A stretch of 64,000 bases of DNA from Arthrobacter sp. QXT-31 (GCF_001969265.1 NZ_CP019304.1:3906001-3970000), one strand, 5' to 3'; positions 37,301 through 49,151 are shown, counted from the stretch's first letter. A program made the numbers and translations. The notes: generated from the sequence alone by a model not told the origin.

Positions 37301-38609
37301 TCAGGGCCGCCATGGTGTCAGGAGCCCTTGTATGGAGTGACACGCCGGGAAGGAACCGGGCAGCCAGCGGCAGGACGGAAACCGGTCCGTGAATCGCGAT
37401 CCGGGTACCCCTGGCCAGCGGATAACCGGTGAGCTGCATGAGGAAGTAGCGGACCAGGCCATGAACCTCCGCTTCCGGCCCCCGGACGGACACGACCGCC
37501 GGGCCGGGGTCAAGGAGCAGCGGCACCGCGCCGAGCCCCGGGGGTTTGAAGCCCGGCCGCTCCGGCTCCAGCCGGATATTGGCCAGCTGATCGGCCAGGC
37601 CAAGCCGGAGCCAGACAGAGGGTGCAGGATTGGGCACTTCCCTGGACAGTGGAACCTCCCGGGCGGGGTGCGGGCCGCCGCCGGCAGGGCTCCTCACGGC
37701 AACCGCGGCGCCCACGGCGAGGACAGCAGCTGACGGTGCGGACCGTCGTCGTCGTTCCCGATCCTGCGCGGCTGCCGCCGCGACTGCCGACGTGAGTTCA
37801 CGGCGCTGCCGGGCGCCTGAGACCAGTGGGACGAGCAGGGTTACTGCCGACACCAGCGTGAAGGCCAGAAACATCCATGTCCCCGTCATCAGGGCCAGGC
37901 CCACACCGATGATCACCGGGAGAACGGCCCCGAGAACCAGCACCGACCGGCCCGCCGGTGCGGCCGGACCGGGCACGGCAATAGGCTCCGCCACGGTGCT
38001 CCCGGCAAATCCAAGGGCATCCTGCTGTGCCGCCGGCGGCCCAGCCAAAACGACCGACATGGAGGAATTGCCGCAGCGGATGCGGGAACCGATTGCGATG
38101 GCTGTTTTTGACACCCGTTTGCCGTCAACCTCCGTGCCGTTGACGCTGCCAAGGTCCACCAGGGTCAGGGCTGTGTCCGAAACCTCAATTTTGGCGTGCT
38201 CGCGGGACAGGTCGGCGTCCGGGATCGTCAGCTCAGTGCCGGTACGGCCGATGCGGTAGGTTCCCCGCCGGAGCGGAAGCACGGAGCCTGCAGCAGGGCC
38301 GCTGTCCACCGTGAGGAGGACGGCGGCAAGTTCTCCGGCAGTGCCCGGGCCGGACACCGGACAGGAGGCAGGGCCGTCCACGAGGACAGCCCCGTTGACC
38401 AGGGGCGCGTGGCCGGCAGTCAGCTCCCGGAGCGGCAGGCCGGCTACTGTCAGCGCGCCAGTCCGGAATGTGCGCGTGAGCTCTGCCTCCAATACTGTCC
38501 CGGGGCACCTCTCCGGGGCCGTCACCGTCAGCTCTACTGGCATGGTTGGGGAACCGGGGCGGCTGGAAGCAGCTCCAGGGGCGCGGACCAGAGTGCATTG
38601 CAGCAGCAC
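34323..38609 (-). CDS. FHA-domain FtsK/SpoIIIE ATPase, EccC/EssC-like
   Basis: 1428 residues from GTG 38609 (CGGAGA 6 nt upstream); the ATG at 38717 has no such site. Order: N-terminal beta region, FHA domain (about 112-165: YRIGRTGTELTIPDADLSRE, then HAKIEV and GSVNGT), two membrane helices (about 222-262), then three FtsK-like ATPase domains. Domain 1 is intact, with Walker A GTTGSGKS near 598 and Walker B LILIIDEF near 701. Domain 2 is degenerate (GAGSGDA, no Lys). Domain 3 has GSAGSGKSS near 1263 and ILLVDDADL. This is the layout of the type VII secretion motor EssC/EccC. No WXG100 or other T7SS gene is in the window. It lies next to the polysaccharide locus, divergent from it. Confidence 0.88.
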   Translation of the reverse strand: MLLQCTLVRAPGAASSRPGSPTMPVELTVTAPERCPGTVLEAELTRTFRTGALTVAGLPLRELTAGHAPLVNGAVLVDGPASCPVSGPGTAGELAAVLLTVDSGPAAGSVLPLRRGTYRIGRTGTELTIPDADLSREHAKIEVSDTALTLVDLGSVNGTEVDGKRVSKTAIAIGSRIRCGNSSMSVVLAGPPAAQQDALGFAGSTVAEPIAVPGPAAPAGRSVLVLGAVLPVIIGVGLALMTGTWMFLAFTLVSAVTLLVPLVSGARQRRELTSAVAAAAAQDRERRRRSAPSAAVLAVGAAVAVRSPAGGGPHPAREVPLSREVPNPAPSVWLRLGLADQLANIRLEPERPGFKPPGLGAVPLLLDPGPAVVSVRGPEAEVHGLVRYFLMQLTGYPLARGTRIAIHGPVSVLPLAARFLPGVSLHTRAPDTMAALTDASGRKGTARILLLFGSAEAGTAEAGVIATARGLGWRVLHLSGPGQQPSETDVELGERGAVLRMRDSCQRFIADLVPAGVFDRYCRTHGPSLPDVPADGHAVPARCGLDVLLDVSAAATAKRWAAGRLAPGLTIPLGRTARGVRVLDLEADGPHVLVAGTTGSGKSELLRTMTAGLALCYPPDRVNVLFFDFKGGSGLSPLTGIPHCVGMLTDLASSELERTVVSLRAEVRRREQVLAAAGAPDLAAYRLAPAGGPPLPQLILIIDEFRVLVEDAPQTLTELMRIAAIGRSLGIHLIMATQRPQGALTSDIRANVTTSIALRVQSAHESADVIGTEAASAIPVNRPGRAYLARGTEPAEEFQSASLAAVNGDSSPCLSVLETTEALAMLPFVDGSSPAPATPSDTARPVVELAAALWAGMGGCAVRRPVAPPLPDELVEAADVATLTAQGPGPESPVPGGPLPDCPLPAGTVSVDAVPRMTGDWVVGLGLLDLPDEQRLADLSWRPGTDGHLALIGAGSGDAACTLSTAVQQLLTHPTECHLYVLDADGSLAGLAGAHRTGSFVNLRDLRRGVRLLERLATAMSERLSRPTEAPGPALVLAVSGWGSWLSALRSGPLNRAEDHLQDIVRDGRPAGITVVISGDRELVTSRFFPAIPNRVYCPRGASAESRLAWPKMPDLPPVPGRAVASGALCAGRQAVCQLFVPGSGRVGHGGGTAAGGAAQRPVQVRPFRVDPLPVRLSVADVLSRMPGAGQASAVPASDGPDNDARRLNSSNSDAPAPGAVPATAPVCTASPRLVVGVGGDEPAPAAVCLPRGSVLAVLGSAGSGKSSFLASLPALNPSVTAWLQAGQETGTDGFWTEVHQDAVEGRLPRDAILLVDDADLLPAAAHQHLADLNSRGWAIVFSAAFSQSLMQRVPLALAARSGGKGVLIAPRSPLDGDIFGLRIEPDSHPPPGRALLVADGTALPVQLALAEDGAKMPSRRPDEGTAG

Positions 38610-38848
38610 CGGCGATCTCCGTTCTTCGGGAAAACCTGGGCACCACGCTAGTGTCGGCGCGGCCCGAAGTGAGGCCGTGAGTTGGTCCATGTGGAAAACC
38701 CGGCCGCTTCCCCGCACCGCGGAATCCTGCTACGCCGCACCCGGCCGCGGAATCGGCGTAAGGTCCGGTCAGCGGATAGTGTTAAGCAAAACCGGGTGTG
38801 GCAGCGTGGCTGCCGCCTGCCAGTCCTGAGAGAAAAGGCTTCTGACTC

Positions 38849-40138
38849 GTGAAGATTGCTGTAATTGCGTTGGGAAAAATCGGGCTGCCGCTGGCTGTCC
38901 AGTTTGCTTCCAAAGGCCATGACGTCGTCGGCGTCGACGTCAACCAGCAGGTAGTGGAGCTGATCAACGCGGGGACCGAGCCGTTTCCGGGTGAAGCCCA
39001 CCTGCAGGAGAAGCTTTCCGAGCTGGTTCCCGCGGGCAGGCTTCGTGCCACCACCGAGTACGCCGATGCTGTTCCGGGCGCGGACGCCGTGGTGCTGGTG
39101 GTCCCTTTGTTCGTGGACGCGGATGCCAAGCCTGACTTCGGCTGGATGGACGGCGCAACGGCCGAACTGGCCAAGCACCTGACGCCGGGCACCCTGGTGT
39201 CCTATGAAACAACCCTGCCTGTGGGCACCACGCGGACCCGCTGGAAGCCGGCCCTCGAGGCGGGCTCCGGGCTGGTTGAGGGTAAGGACTTCCACCTCGT
39301 CTTCTCGCCGGAACGCGTGCTGACCGGACGCGTGTTCGAGGATCTGCGCAAGTACCCCAAGCTGGTGGGCGGCCTGTCCGAGGCGGGCGCGGCCAAGGCC
39401 GTTGAGTTCTACGAGTCGGTGCTGGACTTCGACGAGCGTGCTGACCTTCGCCGGCCGAACGGGGTCTGGGACCTGGGATCCGCGGAAGCGTCCGAGCTGG
39501 CCAAGCTGGCCGAGACCACTTACCGCGACGTGAACATCGGCCTGGCCAACCAGTTCGCCCGATTCGCGGGGACCGCGGGCATCGACATCTACCAGGTCAT
39601 CGAGGCTTCCAACTCGCAGCCGTACAGCCACATCCACCAGCCGGGCATCGCCGTCGGCGGTCACTGCATCCCGGTCTACCCGCGCCTGTACCTCTGGAAC
39701 GACCCCGAGGCCACAGTGGTCCGGGCCGCCCGCGCGGCCAACGCCGACATGCCGGATTACACCGTGGGCCTCCTCGAGGGTGCCTACGGCGATCTCACCG
39801 ATGCCCGTGTGGTGGTGCTCGGTGCCGCCTACCGCGGCGGCGTGAAGGAAACCGCCTTCTCCGGCGTGTTCGACGCCGTTTCCAGCCTCGAGAAGCGCGG
39901 CGCCGTGGTGACGGTGCACGACCCGCTCTACACCGATTCTGAACTGGAAAAGCTCGGCTTCACCGCGTACCACGTGGGCGAGCCCGTTGACGCGGCCATC
40001 GTCCAGGCAGACCACGCCGAGTACCGCACGCTGGCCCCGGCTGACCTGCCCGGCATCAAGGCCTTCATTGACGGCCGCCGGGTGAGCTCCGCTGACCGGT
40101 GGGACGGCGTCGTTTACCGCGTTATCGGCAAGGCCTAA
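38849..40138 (+). CDS. Nucleotide-sugar 6-dehydrogenase (WbpA/WecC-like)
   Basis: 429 residues, GTG start with GAGAAAAGG upstream. NAD-dependent four-electron oxidation of a UDP-HexNAc to the uronic acid. N-terminal Rossmann domain (MKIAVIALGKIGLPLA; the usual first Gly is Ala), central helical dimerisation part with GSAEASELAKLAETTYRDVN near 210, catalytic Cys near 272 in GGHCIPVYPRL, and a C-terminal UDP-binding domain. A possible -10 (GATAGT, 38775-38780) lies about 70 nt upstream. First gene of an operon with an acetyltransferase, aminotransferase and oxidoreductase, consistent with UDP-GlcNAc to UDP-GlcNAcA as the first step. Confidence 0.9.
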   Translation: MKIAVIALGKIGLPLAVQFASKGHDVVGVDVNQQVVELINAGTEPFPGEAHLQEKLSELVPAGRLRATTEYADAVPGADAVVLVVPLFVDADAKPDFGWMDGATAELAKHLTPGTLVSYETTLPVGTTRTRWKPALEAGSGLVEGKDFHLVFSPERVLTGRVFEDLRKYPKLVGGLSEAGAAKAVEFYESVLDFDERADLRRPNGVWDLGSAEASELAKLAETTYRDVNIGLANQFARFAGTAGIDIYQVIEASNSQPYSHIHQPGIAVGGHCIPVYPRLYLWNDPEATVVRAARAANADMPDYTVGLLEGAYGDLTDARVVVLGAAYRGGVKETAFSGVFDAVSSLEKRGAVVTVHDPLYTDSELEKLGFTAYHVGEPVDAAIVQADHAEYRTLAPADLPGIKAFIDGRRVSSADRWDGVVYRVIGKA

Positions 40139-40160
40139 AGAGCGCTTCGCGGCCGCCTTG

Positions 40161-40185
40161 GCCGCTGCGGCCGGTCCGCAGCGGC
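40161..40185 (+). terminator. Intercistronic hairpin
   Basis: Perfect 10-bp stem (40161-40170 / 40176-40185), CCGGT loop, followed by ACTTTTC and then the next gene's ribosome binding site. Position between two genes of one pathway suggests partial termination or mRNA processing rather than a full stop. Confidence 0.5.
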
Positions 40186-40207
40186 ACTTTTCGAGAGGAA
40201 TCACAGT

Positions 40208-40807
40208 ATGACGACGACCATTGCTCCGAGCGCCGACGTTTCGGACCAGGCAATCCTCGGCGAGGGAACGAAGATCTGGCACCTGGCCCAGGTGCGAGAA
40301 CAGGCGAACCTCGGCGCGAACTGCATCGTGGGCCGCGGCGCGTACGTCGGCACCGGAGTGCAGATCGGTGAGAACACGAAGATCCAGAACTACGCCCTGG
40401 TATACGAACCGGCCAAGCTCGGCAAGGGCGTCTTCATCGGTCCGGCCGTGGTCCTGACCAACGACACCTACCCGCGGTCGGTCAGCCCCGACGGCTCGCT
40501 CAAGAGCGCCCACGACTGGACGCCGGTGGGCGTGACCATCGAGGACGGCGCCTCGATCGGTGCCCGCGCCGTGTGTGTTGCCCCGCTGACCGTGGGGCGC
40601 TGGGCCACCGTGGCCGCCGGCGCCGTCGTCACGAAGGATGTGCCTGCCTTCGCCCTGATGGCCGGCGTTCCCGCCCGGCGCCTTGGCTGGGTGGGCAAAG
40701 CCGGTGAGCCGCTGCGCCAGGAGGGGGACTTCTGGGTTTGCCCCGCCACCGGCGCCAAATACATTGAAGACGGAAATTCCCTGAAAGAGTCTGAGGAGAA
40801 CGCATGA
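40208..40807 (+). CDS. Hexapeptide-repeat N-acetyltransferase (WbpD-like)
   Basis: 199 residues, GAGAGGAA 8 nt upstream. Left-handed beta-helix built of [LIV]GxxxX repeats (LGEGTKIWHLAQVREQANLG, CIVGRGAYVG, VQIGENTKIQNYALV, VFIGPAVVLTNDTYPR). The His in KIWHLAQV and the Asn/Asp after the helix coils fit the WbpD family, which acetylates UDP-2-acetamido-3-amino-2,3-dideoxy-glucuronate on N3. The C-terminal FWVCPATGAKYIED is a small tail typical of the family. Overlaps the aminotransferase gene by 4 nt. Confidence 0.88.
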   Translation: MTTTIAPSADVSDQAILGEGTKIWHLAQVREQANLGANCIVGRGAYVGTGVQIGENTKIQNYALVYEPAKLGKGVFIGPAVVLTNDTYPRSVSPDGSLKSAHDWTPVGVTIEDGASIGARAVCVAPLTVGRWATVAAGAVVTKDVPAFALMAGVPARRLGWVGKAGEPLRQEGDFWVCPATGAKYIEDGNSLKESEENA

Positions 40808-41895
40808 GCTACGACTTTATCCCCGCGGCGAAGCCGATCATCGGCGACGACGAGCGGGCCGCCGTCGACGCCGTTCTGGCCACCGGAATGCTGGCCCAGG
40901 GCCAGCAGGTCGCCGAATTCGAGAAGGAATTCTCCGAGGTTCTCCTCGACGGCCGCTCCTCCGTGGCCGTCAACTCCGGCACCTCGGGCCTGCACCTGGG
41001 CCTCCTGGCCGCCGGCGTCGGCGCAGGCGATGAAGTCATCGTTCCCTCGTTCACCTTTGCCGCGACCGGCAACTCGGTGGCGCTGGCCGGGGCCACCCCG
41101 GTGTTTGCCGACATCGAACTGGACCACTACACCCTGGACGTGGACCACGTCGCCTCGCTGATCACGGAGAAGACCAAGGGCATCATGCCCGTCCACCTGT
41201 ACGGGCACCCGTTCAACGTCGAGGGCCTCGGGAAGCTCGCTGCCGAACGCGGGATCGACCTGTACGAGGACGCAGCCCAGGCCCATGGCGCCAGCTTCAA
41301 CGGTCAGAAGGTGGGAACGTTCGGCAAGTTCGCGATGTTCAGCCTCTACCCGACGAAGAACATGACCTCCGGCGAGGGCGGCATGGTCTCCACCCCCGAC
41401 AGCACCGTGGAGCGGAACCTGCGCCTGCTGCGGAACCAGGGCATGGAAAAGCAGTACGAGAACGAGCTGGTGGGCTTCAACGCCCGGATGACAGACCTGC
41501 ACGCCTCCATCGGCCGGGTCCAGCTGAAGAAGGTCCTTGGCTGGACCGAACAGCGGCAGCAGAACGCGGCGTTCCTCACCGCCAACCTCCAGGGCGTCGG
41601 CACGCCGAAGGTCGCCGAGGGCGCCTCGCACGTGTACCACCAGTACACGATTCGTGTGCCGGAGGACCGGGACGGACTGGCCAAGGCCCTGCGCGAGGAA
41701 TTCAACATCGGCACGGGTGTGTACTACCCGGTTCCGAACCACCGCCTGCCCTCGTTCAACCGCACCGAAGACCTGCCCAACACGGAAACCGCGGCGAGGG
41801 AAGTCCTGTCCCTGCCGGTGCACCCGTCGCTGAGCCAGAACGACCTGGACCGCATCGTCACCGCGGTCAACAAGCTCGTCCGGGCAGGTGCGTGA
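40804..41895 (+). CDS. Sugar aminotransferase, DegT/DnrJ/EryC1 family (WbpE-like)
   Basis: 363 residues. PLP-dependent aminotransferase; puts the amino group on C3 of the keto-uronic acid. Seen: NSGTSGLHLGLLAAGVGAGD (cofactor phosphate loop), EDAAQAHGASFNGQKVG near 157, and the PLP-Lys in SLYPTKNMTSGEGGM near 182. Overlaps neighbours on both sides, so it is coupled to the acetyltransferase before and the oxidoreductase after. Confidence 0.92.
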   Translation: MSYDFIPAAKPIIGDDERAAVDAVLATGMLAQGQQVAEFEKEFSEVLLDGRSSVAVNSGTSGLHLGLLAAGVGAGDEVIVPSFTFAATGNSVALAGATPVFADIELDHYTLDVDHVASLITEKTKGIMPVHLYGHPFNVEGLGKLAAERGIDLYEDAAQAHGASFNGQKVGTFGKFAMFSLYPTKNMTSGEGGMVSTPDSTVERNLRLLRNQGMEKQYENELVGFNARMTDLHASIGRVQLKKVLGWTEQRQQNAAFLTANLQGVGTPKVAEGASHVYHQYTIRVPEDRDGLAKALREEFNIGTGVYYPVPNHRLPSFNRTEDLPNTETAAREVLSLPVHPSLSQNDLDRIVTAVNKLVRAGA

Positions 41896-42890
41896 TGGCT
41901 AACCTGCGCGTCGGCCTCATTGGCCTGGGCATGATGGGCCGCCACCACGCGCGCGTGGTGCGGGAGCTCGACGGCGTCGACCTGGTCGCCGTCGCCGACT
42001 CCTTCGGCGACCCGCACGGCGTCGCCGGCCAGCTCGGTGTCCTGTCTTCGGTCGAGGAACTCATCGCCGCCGGTATTGACATGGCTGTGGTGGCCGTGCC
42101 CACCGGCCTGCATGAGGAAGTCGGCCTGGCCCTGGCCGACGCCGGGGTCCATACCCTCGTGGAAAAGCCCATAGCTTCCAGCGCGGAGGCCGGTCAGCGG
42201 CTCGTTGACGCCTTCGACGCGAAGGGCCTCGTCGGCGCCGTCGGACACATCGAACGGTTCAACCCGGCGCTGCAGTCACTGCGCAAGCGGATCGAAGCCG
42301 GTGAACTCGGTGACGTTTACCAGATCGCCACCCGCCGCCAGGGCCCCTTCCCGGCCCGGATCGCCGACGTCGGCGTGGTCAAGGACCTCGGCACCCACGA
42401 CATCGACCTGACCGCGTGGCTGGCACAGAGCCGCTTCGAGTCGATCTTCGCCCGCACCACCACCCGCAGCGGCCGCCCGCACGAGGACATGGTCGCCGCG
42501 ACAGGGCAGCTCGGCAACGGCGTGATCACCAACCACCTGGTCAACTGGCTCTCCCCGATGAAGGAACGCCTCACCATCGTCACCGGTGAAAAGGGTGCCT
42601 TCGTCGCCGACACCATCACCGCGGACCTGACGTTCTTCGAGAACGGCACGGTCGCCACCGAATGGGAATCCATGGCCGCTTTCCGGGGCGTTTCCGAAGG
42701 CAACGTCACCCGGCTCGCCATCGCCAAGCCGGAACCGCTGCGGACCGAGCACGAAGCCTTCCGCGACGCCGTCCTCGGACTGCGCAACGACATCGTCACC
42801 ATGCGGGAAGGCTTGGACACGCTCCGCGTGGCCGAAGCCGTGCTGGAATCCGCCACCAACCGGCAGATCGTGAAGATTGCCGCTTCGTGA
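41895..42890 (+). CDS. Gfo/Idh/MocA oxidoreductase (WbpB-like)
   Basis: About 331 residues from ATG 41895 (AGG 6 nt upstream; GTG 41892 also possible). N-terminal Rossmann fold GLIGLGMMGRHHARVV, EKP motif in TLVEKPIASSAEAG near 95, and a C-terminal beta-sheet substrate domain with GTHDIDLTAWLAQ near 170. In the Wbp route this enzyme oxidises C3 of UDP-GlcNAcA, making the substrate of the aminotransferase encoded just before it. Overlaps both neighbours. Confidence 0.88.
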   Translation: MANLRVGLIGLGMMGRHHARVVRELDGVDLVAVADSFGDPHGVAGQLGVLSSVEELIAAGIDMAVVAVPTGLHEEVGLALADAGVHTLVEKPIASSAEAGQRLVDAFDAKGLVGAVGHIERFNPALQSLRKRIEAGELGDVYQIATRRQGPFPARIADVGVVKDLGTHDIDLTAWLAQSRFESIFARTTTRSGRPHEDMVAATGQLGNGVITNHLVNWLSPMKERLTIVTGEKGAFVADTITADLTFFENGTVATEWESMAAFRGVSEGNVTRLAIAKPEPLRTEHEAFRDAVLGLRNDIVTMREGLDTLRVAEAVLESATNRQIVKIAAS

Positions 42891-44065
42891 GTGACAACAG
42901 ACCTGTCAGGGCCACCGTGGCAACACGGCTGTTCACACCCGAAGTGGGTGCGGCCTCGTTCCGGCTGAAAGCTCTTGTAGACGGACTGGTGGCCGGCGGC
43001 GCGGACGTTCGCGTGGTGACCACCAGGCCGCCCAAGGGATCACCGGCGTTCAAGCCCCGGTACAAGGTCTCCCGGTGGCCAGTGCTCCGCGACGCCGGAG
43101 GCAATGTGCGCGGCTACGTGCAGTACATGAGCTTTGACTTGCCCGCCTTCTTCCGGCTGCTGTTTTCGCGCGCCGACGTGGTGGTGTCCGAGCCACCGCC
43201 CACCACCGGGGTAGTGGTGGCGCTGACGTCGGCGCTGCGGCGCAGGCCGTTTGTCTACTATGCGGCGGACATCTGGACTGAAGCCCTGTCCGCCACGGAC
43301 GTGCCCGCCGTCGTCATCCGTGTGATGCGCGCCGCCGAGGGGTTTGCGCTGCGCAGGGCTGCCAAGGTCATCGCCATCTCGGACGCCGTGGCACAGAAAG
43401 TCGAGCAGTTCGGCGTTCCGCAGAACCGCGTGACCGTCGTCGGCAACGGCATCGACACCTCGGTGTTCGGCCCCGAGGGGGAGAGCGCCGGGTCCGACGG
43501 ACCGTACTTTGTGTACACCGGAACCATGTCCGAGTGGCAGGGCGCCGACATCTTCATCCGTGCCCTGCCTGCGGTGCTCGCCGAATACCCCGGCGCCAGC
43601 ATCCGGTTCTTCGGGCAGGGTGCCGACGAACCCCACCTCAGGGAGTTGGCCGGGGAAACAGCGCCCGGCCGTGTGACGTTCGGCGGGGTCATCCCGCCCG
43701 CTGACGCGGCCCGCTGGATCCGGGGCGCAGCCGCAGCCCTGGTAAGCATCAAGCCGGGCCAGGGTTACGACTTTGCCAAGCCCACCAAGATCTACGCCGC
43801 CGCCGGCTGCGGGACGCCCGTGGTCTTCGCCGGAACCGGGGAGGGCGCGGCGCTCGTGTCCGCCAACGGACTCGGTGAAGCGGCCAGCTACGACGTGGAC
43901 AGCGTCGCCGCCGCCATGTGCCGTGTTGCGGCTGCTGAAAAGTCCGGCGGCAACGCGGACGGCCGGGATGCCAGGGCCGGCTGGGTGCAGCAGAATGCCT
44001 CGCTGGCAACGTCAGGGCAGCATGCCGCCGCTGAAGTGCTGTCCACCGTAACGTCCAAGGGCTAG
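42887..44065 (+). CDS. Glycosyltransferase, GT4 type (WbuB-like)
   Basis: 392 residues from GTG 42887, overlapping the previous stop; the longer in-frame reading is shadow sequence. N-terminal acceptor domain begins VATRLFTPEVGAASFRLKAL; an inner linker helix; C-terminal GT-B donor domain with VVGNGIDTSVFGP near 180, YFVYTGTMSEWQGAD near 206 and KPTKIYAAAGCGTPVVF near 300 (E/K donor loop region). The similarity to WbuB/FnlA-cluster transferases suggests it moves the diacetamido-uronic acid (or a HexNAc) onto a lipid-linked sugar. Last gene of the Wbp-like operon. Confidence 0.85.
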   Translation: MSDNRPVRATVATRLFTPEVGAASFRLKALVDGLVAGGADVRVVTTRPPKGSPAFKPRYKVSRWPVLRDAGGNVRGYVQYMSFDLPAFFRLLFSRADVVVSEPPPTTGVVVALTSALRRRPFVYYAADIWTEALSATDVPAVVIRVMRAAEGFALRRAAKVIAISDAVAQKVEQFGVPQNRVTVVGNGIDTSVFGPEGESAGSDGPYFVYTGTMSEWQGADIFIRALPAVLAEYPGASIRFFGQGADEPHLRELAGETAPGRVTFGGVIPPADAARWIRGAAAALVSIKPGQGYDFAKPTKIYAAAGCGTPVVFAGTGEGAALVSANGLGEAASYDVDSVAAAMCRVAAAEKSGGNADGRDARAGWVQQNASLATSGQHAAAEVLSTVTSKG

Positions 44066-44080
44066 TTTGAACCACCGGGA

Positions 44081-44096
44081 CGGCCCTGCAGGGCCG
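44081..44096. repeat. 16-bp palindrome between the two polysaccharide operons
   Basis: CGGCCC-TGCA-GGGCCG, 15 nt after the glycosyltransferase stop. Could end the Wbp operon as a short hairpin. Core sequence shared with the palindrome at 33610-33627. Confidence 0.45.
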
Positions 44097-44128
44097 CCCC
44101 CGAATACGGGACGCATTTTAACTTCGGG

Positions 44129-44134
44129 TAGTCT
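44129..44134 (+). promoter_or_regulatory. Possible -10 of the glf operon
   Basis: TAGTCT 54 nt before the glf GTG in the 122-bp gap that separates the two operons. No good -35. Confidence 0.3.
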
Positions 44135-44136
44135 AG

Positions 44137-47395
<3,259 letters not shown>

Positions 47396-47399
<4 letters not shown>

Positions 47400-48301
47400 C
47401 AAACGGACGCACTTTGCCAACACACCAGGACTCCGGCCGGGCTTTGGTGGCTCCGGGAACCGGGAACGGGCTCGTAGATGTGTTCCGTTCCCGGTTCCTC
47501 CTGAAGCTGCTTGTCCGCAAGGAGCTCAGGATCAGGTACCGGGGCTCGATCCTCGGACTGCTGTGGACCTACGTCAAGCCCGGGGTCCAGTTCGTTGCTT
47601 TTTACATTGCCCTCGGGGTTTTCCTGGGCCTGGAGCAGAGCCCGACGAACCGGGGCGGGTTGCCCAACTACGCGGTCTACCTGTTTTCCGGGATTATTCT
47701 GGTGAACTTCTTTACGGAGTCTCTGAGCACGGCCACGCGGTCGATCGTCAACAACAGCGGGCTGATCAACAAGATCTACCTGCCGAGGGAACTGTTTCCG
47801 GTCTCCTCGGTGTGGGTCTCCGCGGTGCACTTCTTTCCGCAGCTGTTTGTCCTGGTGGTGGCCTGCCTGTTCAGCGGCTGGCGCCCCGGCCTGATGGAGC
47901 TGGTGACCGCCGTCGCCGGTTTTGTCATGATCGCGCTGCTGGCCACCGGGCTCGGCCTGTTCTTCGGGTCCGTCAACGTCTACTTCCGGGATTCAGAGAA
48001 CCTGGTTGACCTGATTCTGCTGATCGCCACCTGGGTGGCACCCGTGCTGTATTCCTGGCGAATGGTGCTGGATAAGGCCGGCGAAACCTGGTTCACGGTG
48101 TACCAGCTCAACCCGATCACGATCGCAGTCGAGTGTTTCCACCATGCCTTCTGGCTCCCAACCACGGCCGGGGCGGAAGGAAGTCCGCCGAACCTGCTCA
48201 CCGTGTGGGTGCCGGTGGGGATTCTGGTCTCGCTTGCCATCCTCCTCCTCGGCCAGTGGACTTTCCGGCGGCTCGAGGGCCGCTTCGCACAGGAGCTGTA
48301 A
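47396..48301 (+). CDS. Polysaccharide ABC exporter permease, Wzm/RfbD-like
   Basis: 301 residues, GTG start overlapping glfT2-like. Six membrane helices of the ABC-2 type, with the conserved LRIRYRGSILGLLWTYVKPG before helix 1 and FYIALGVFLGLEQSP. Partner of the ATPase starting 4 nt downstream. In mycobacteria the homologous pair (Rv3783/Rv3781) exports lipid-linked galactan, and the position after glf-glfT2 here supports the same cargo. Confidence 0.92.
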
Positions 48302-48304
48302 GCC

Positions 48305-49033
48305 TTGACTACTGCAATCGAAATCCGCAATATCAACAAGCAGTTCGTGCTCAGGCACACCCGGTCGCTTAAGGAAGCACTGGTGTGGCTCCTGCGGGGC
48401 CGCAAAGGTGATTTGTCCAAGAAGTTCCATGCCCTCCGCGACCTGTCCATCGACGTCGAACACGGCGAGACAGTGGCCCTGCTGGGGCTTAACGGTTCCG
48501 GAAAGTCCACGCTGCTCAAGCACATCTCCGGGGTCATGCTTCCCGATTCGGGCACGGTCCGCACCGGCGGGCGGGTGGCTGGCCTGATCGAGGTCGGTGC
48601 CGGTTTCCACCCGGATCTCTCAGGGCGTGACAATGTGTTCCTCAACGGAGCGATCCTTGGGATGACAGAGGCCCAGATCAAGGAAAAGTTCGACTCCATC
48701 GTCGAGTTTGCCGAGATCGGGGAGTTCATCGACACCGAGGTCAAGTTCTACTCCTCGGGCATGTATCTCAGGCTGGCGTTCTCGGTGGCAGTCCACACGG
48801 ATCCCGATGTCTTCCTGGTCGACGAAATCCTGGCCGTGGGCGACGAACCGTTCCAAAAGAAGTGCCTCGCCAAGATCAAGGAACTCGCGGCGGCAGGCAA
48901 GACGCTGGTGGTGGTCAGCCATGACCTCGACCTTGTTGCGCATGTCTGCGAGCGTGGGGTGCTCCTGGAACACGGGCGGGTCATCATGGATGGCCCCGTG
49001 GCCGACGTGATTGGCCGCCTCCGCGGCAATTAG
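48305..49033 (+). CDS. Polysaccharide ABC exporter ATPase, Wzt/RfbE-like
   Basis: 242 residues, TTG start. NBD with Walker A LGLNGSGKSTLLKHI near 61, the Wzt-type GRVAGLIEVGAGFHPDLSG, signature YSSGMYLRLAFSVA near 152, and Walker B VFLVDEILAVGDEPFQKKC. There is no C-terminal carbohydrate-binding domain, so export is not of the capped-chain-recognition type; the mycobacterial galactan exporter is likewise short. Partner of the permease upstream. Last gene of the glf operon. Confidence 0.93.
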   Translation: MTTAIEIRNINKQFVLRHTRSLKEALVWLLRGRKGDLSKKFHALRDLSIDVEHGETVALLGLNGSGKSTLLKHISGVMLPDSGTVRTGGRVAGLIEVGAGFHPDLSGRDNVFLNGAILGMTEAQIKEKFDSIVEFAEIGEFIDTEVKFYSSGMYLRLAFSVAVHTDPDVFLVDEILAVGDEPFQKKCLAKIKELAAAGKTLVVVSHDLDLVAHVCERGVLLEHGRVIMDGPVADVIGRLRGN

Positions 49034-49151
49034 GCTCCTGCCGCCCCCGCACCACCACGGTTAATCCCGGATCTGTCAACGGCTGGGGCGCGCCGGACGG
49101 CCGCCTGCCAAGCGGCCGCGGCAACACTCGTAAATTCAAATTGGAGGAAAT

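Noticed and set aside
34323..38609. A type VII secretion locus
   Set aside because: Only the motor protein is present; no WXG100, EccB/D/E or mycosin gene was found on either side, so only an orphan ATPase is claimed.
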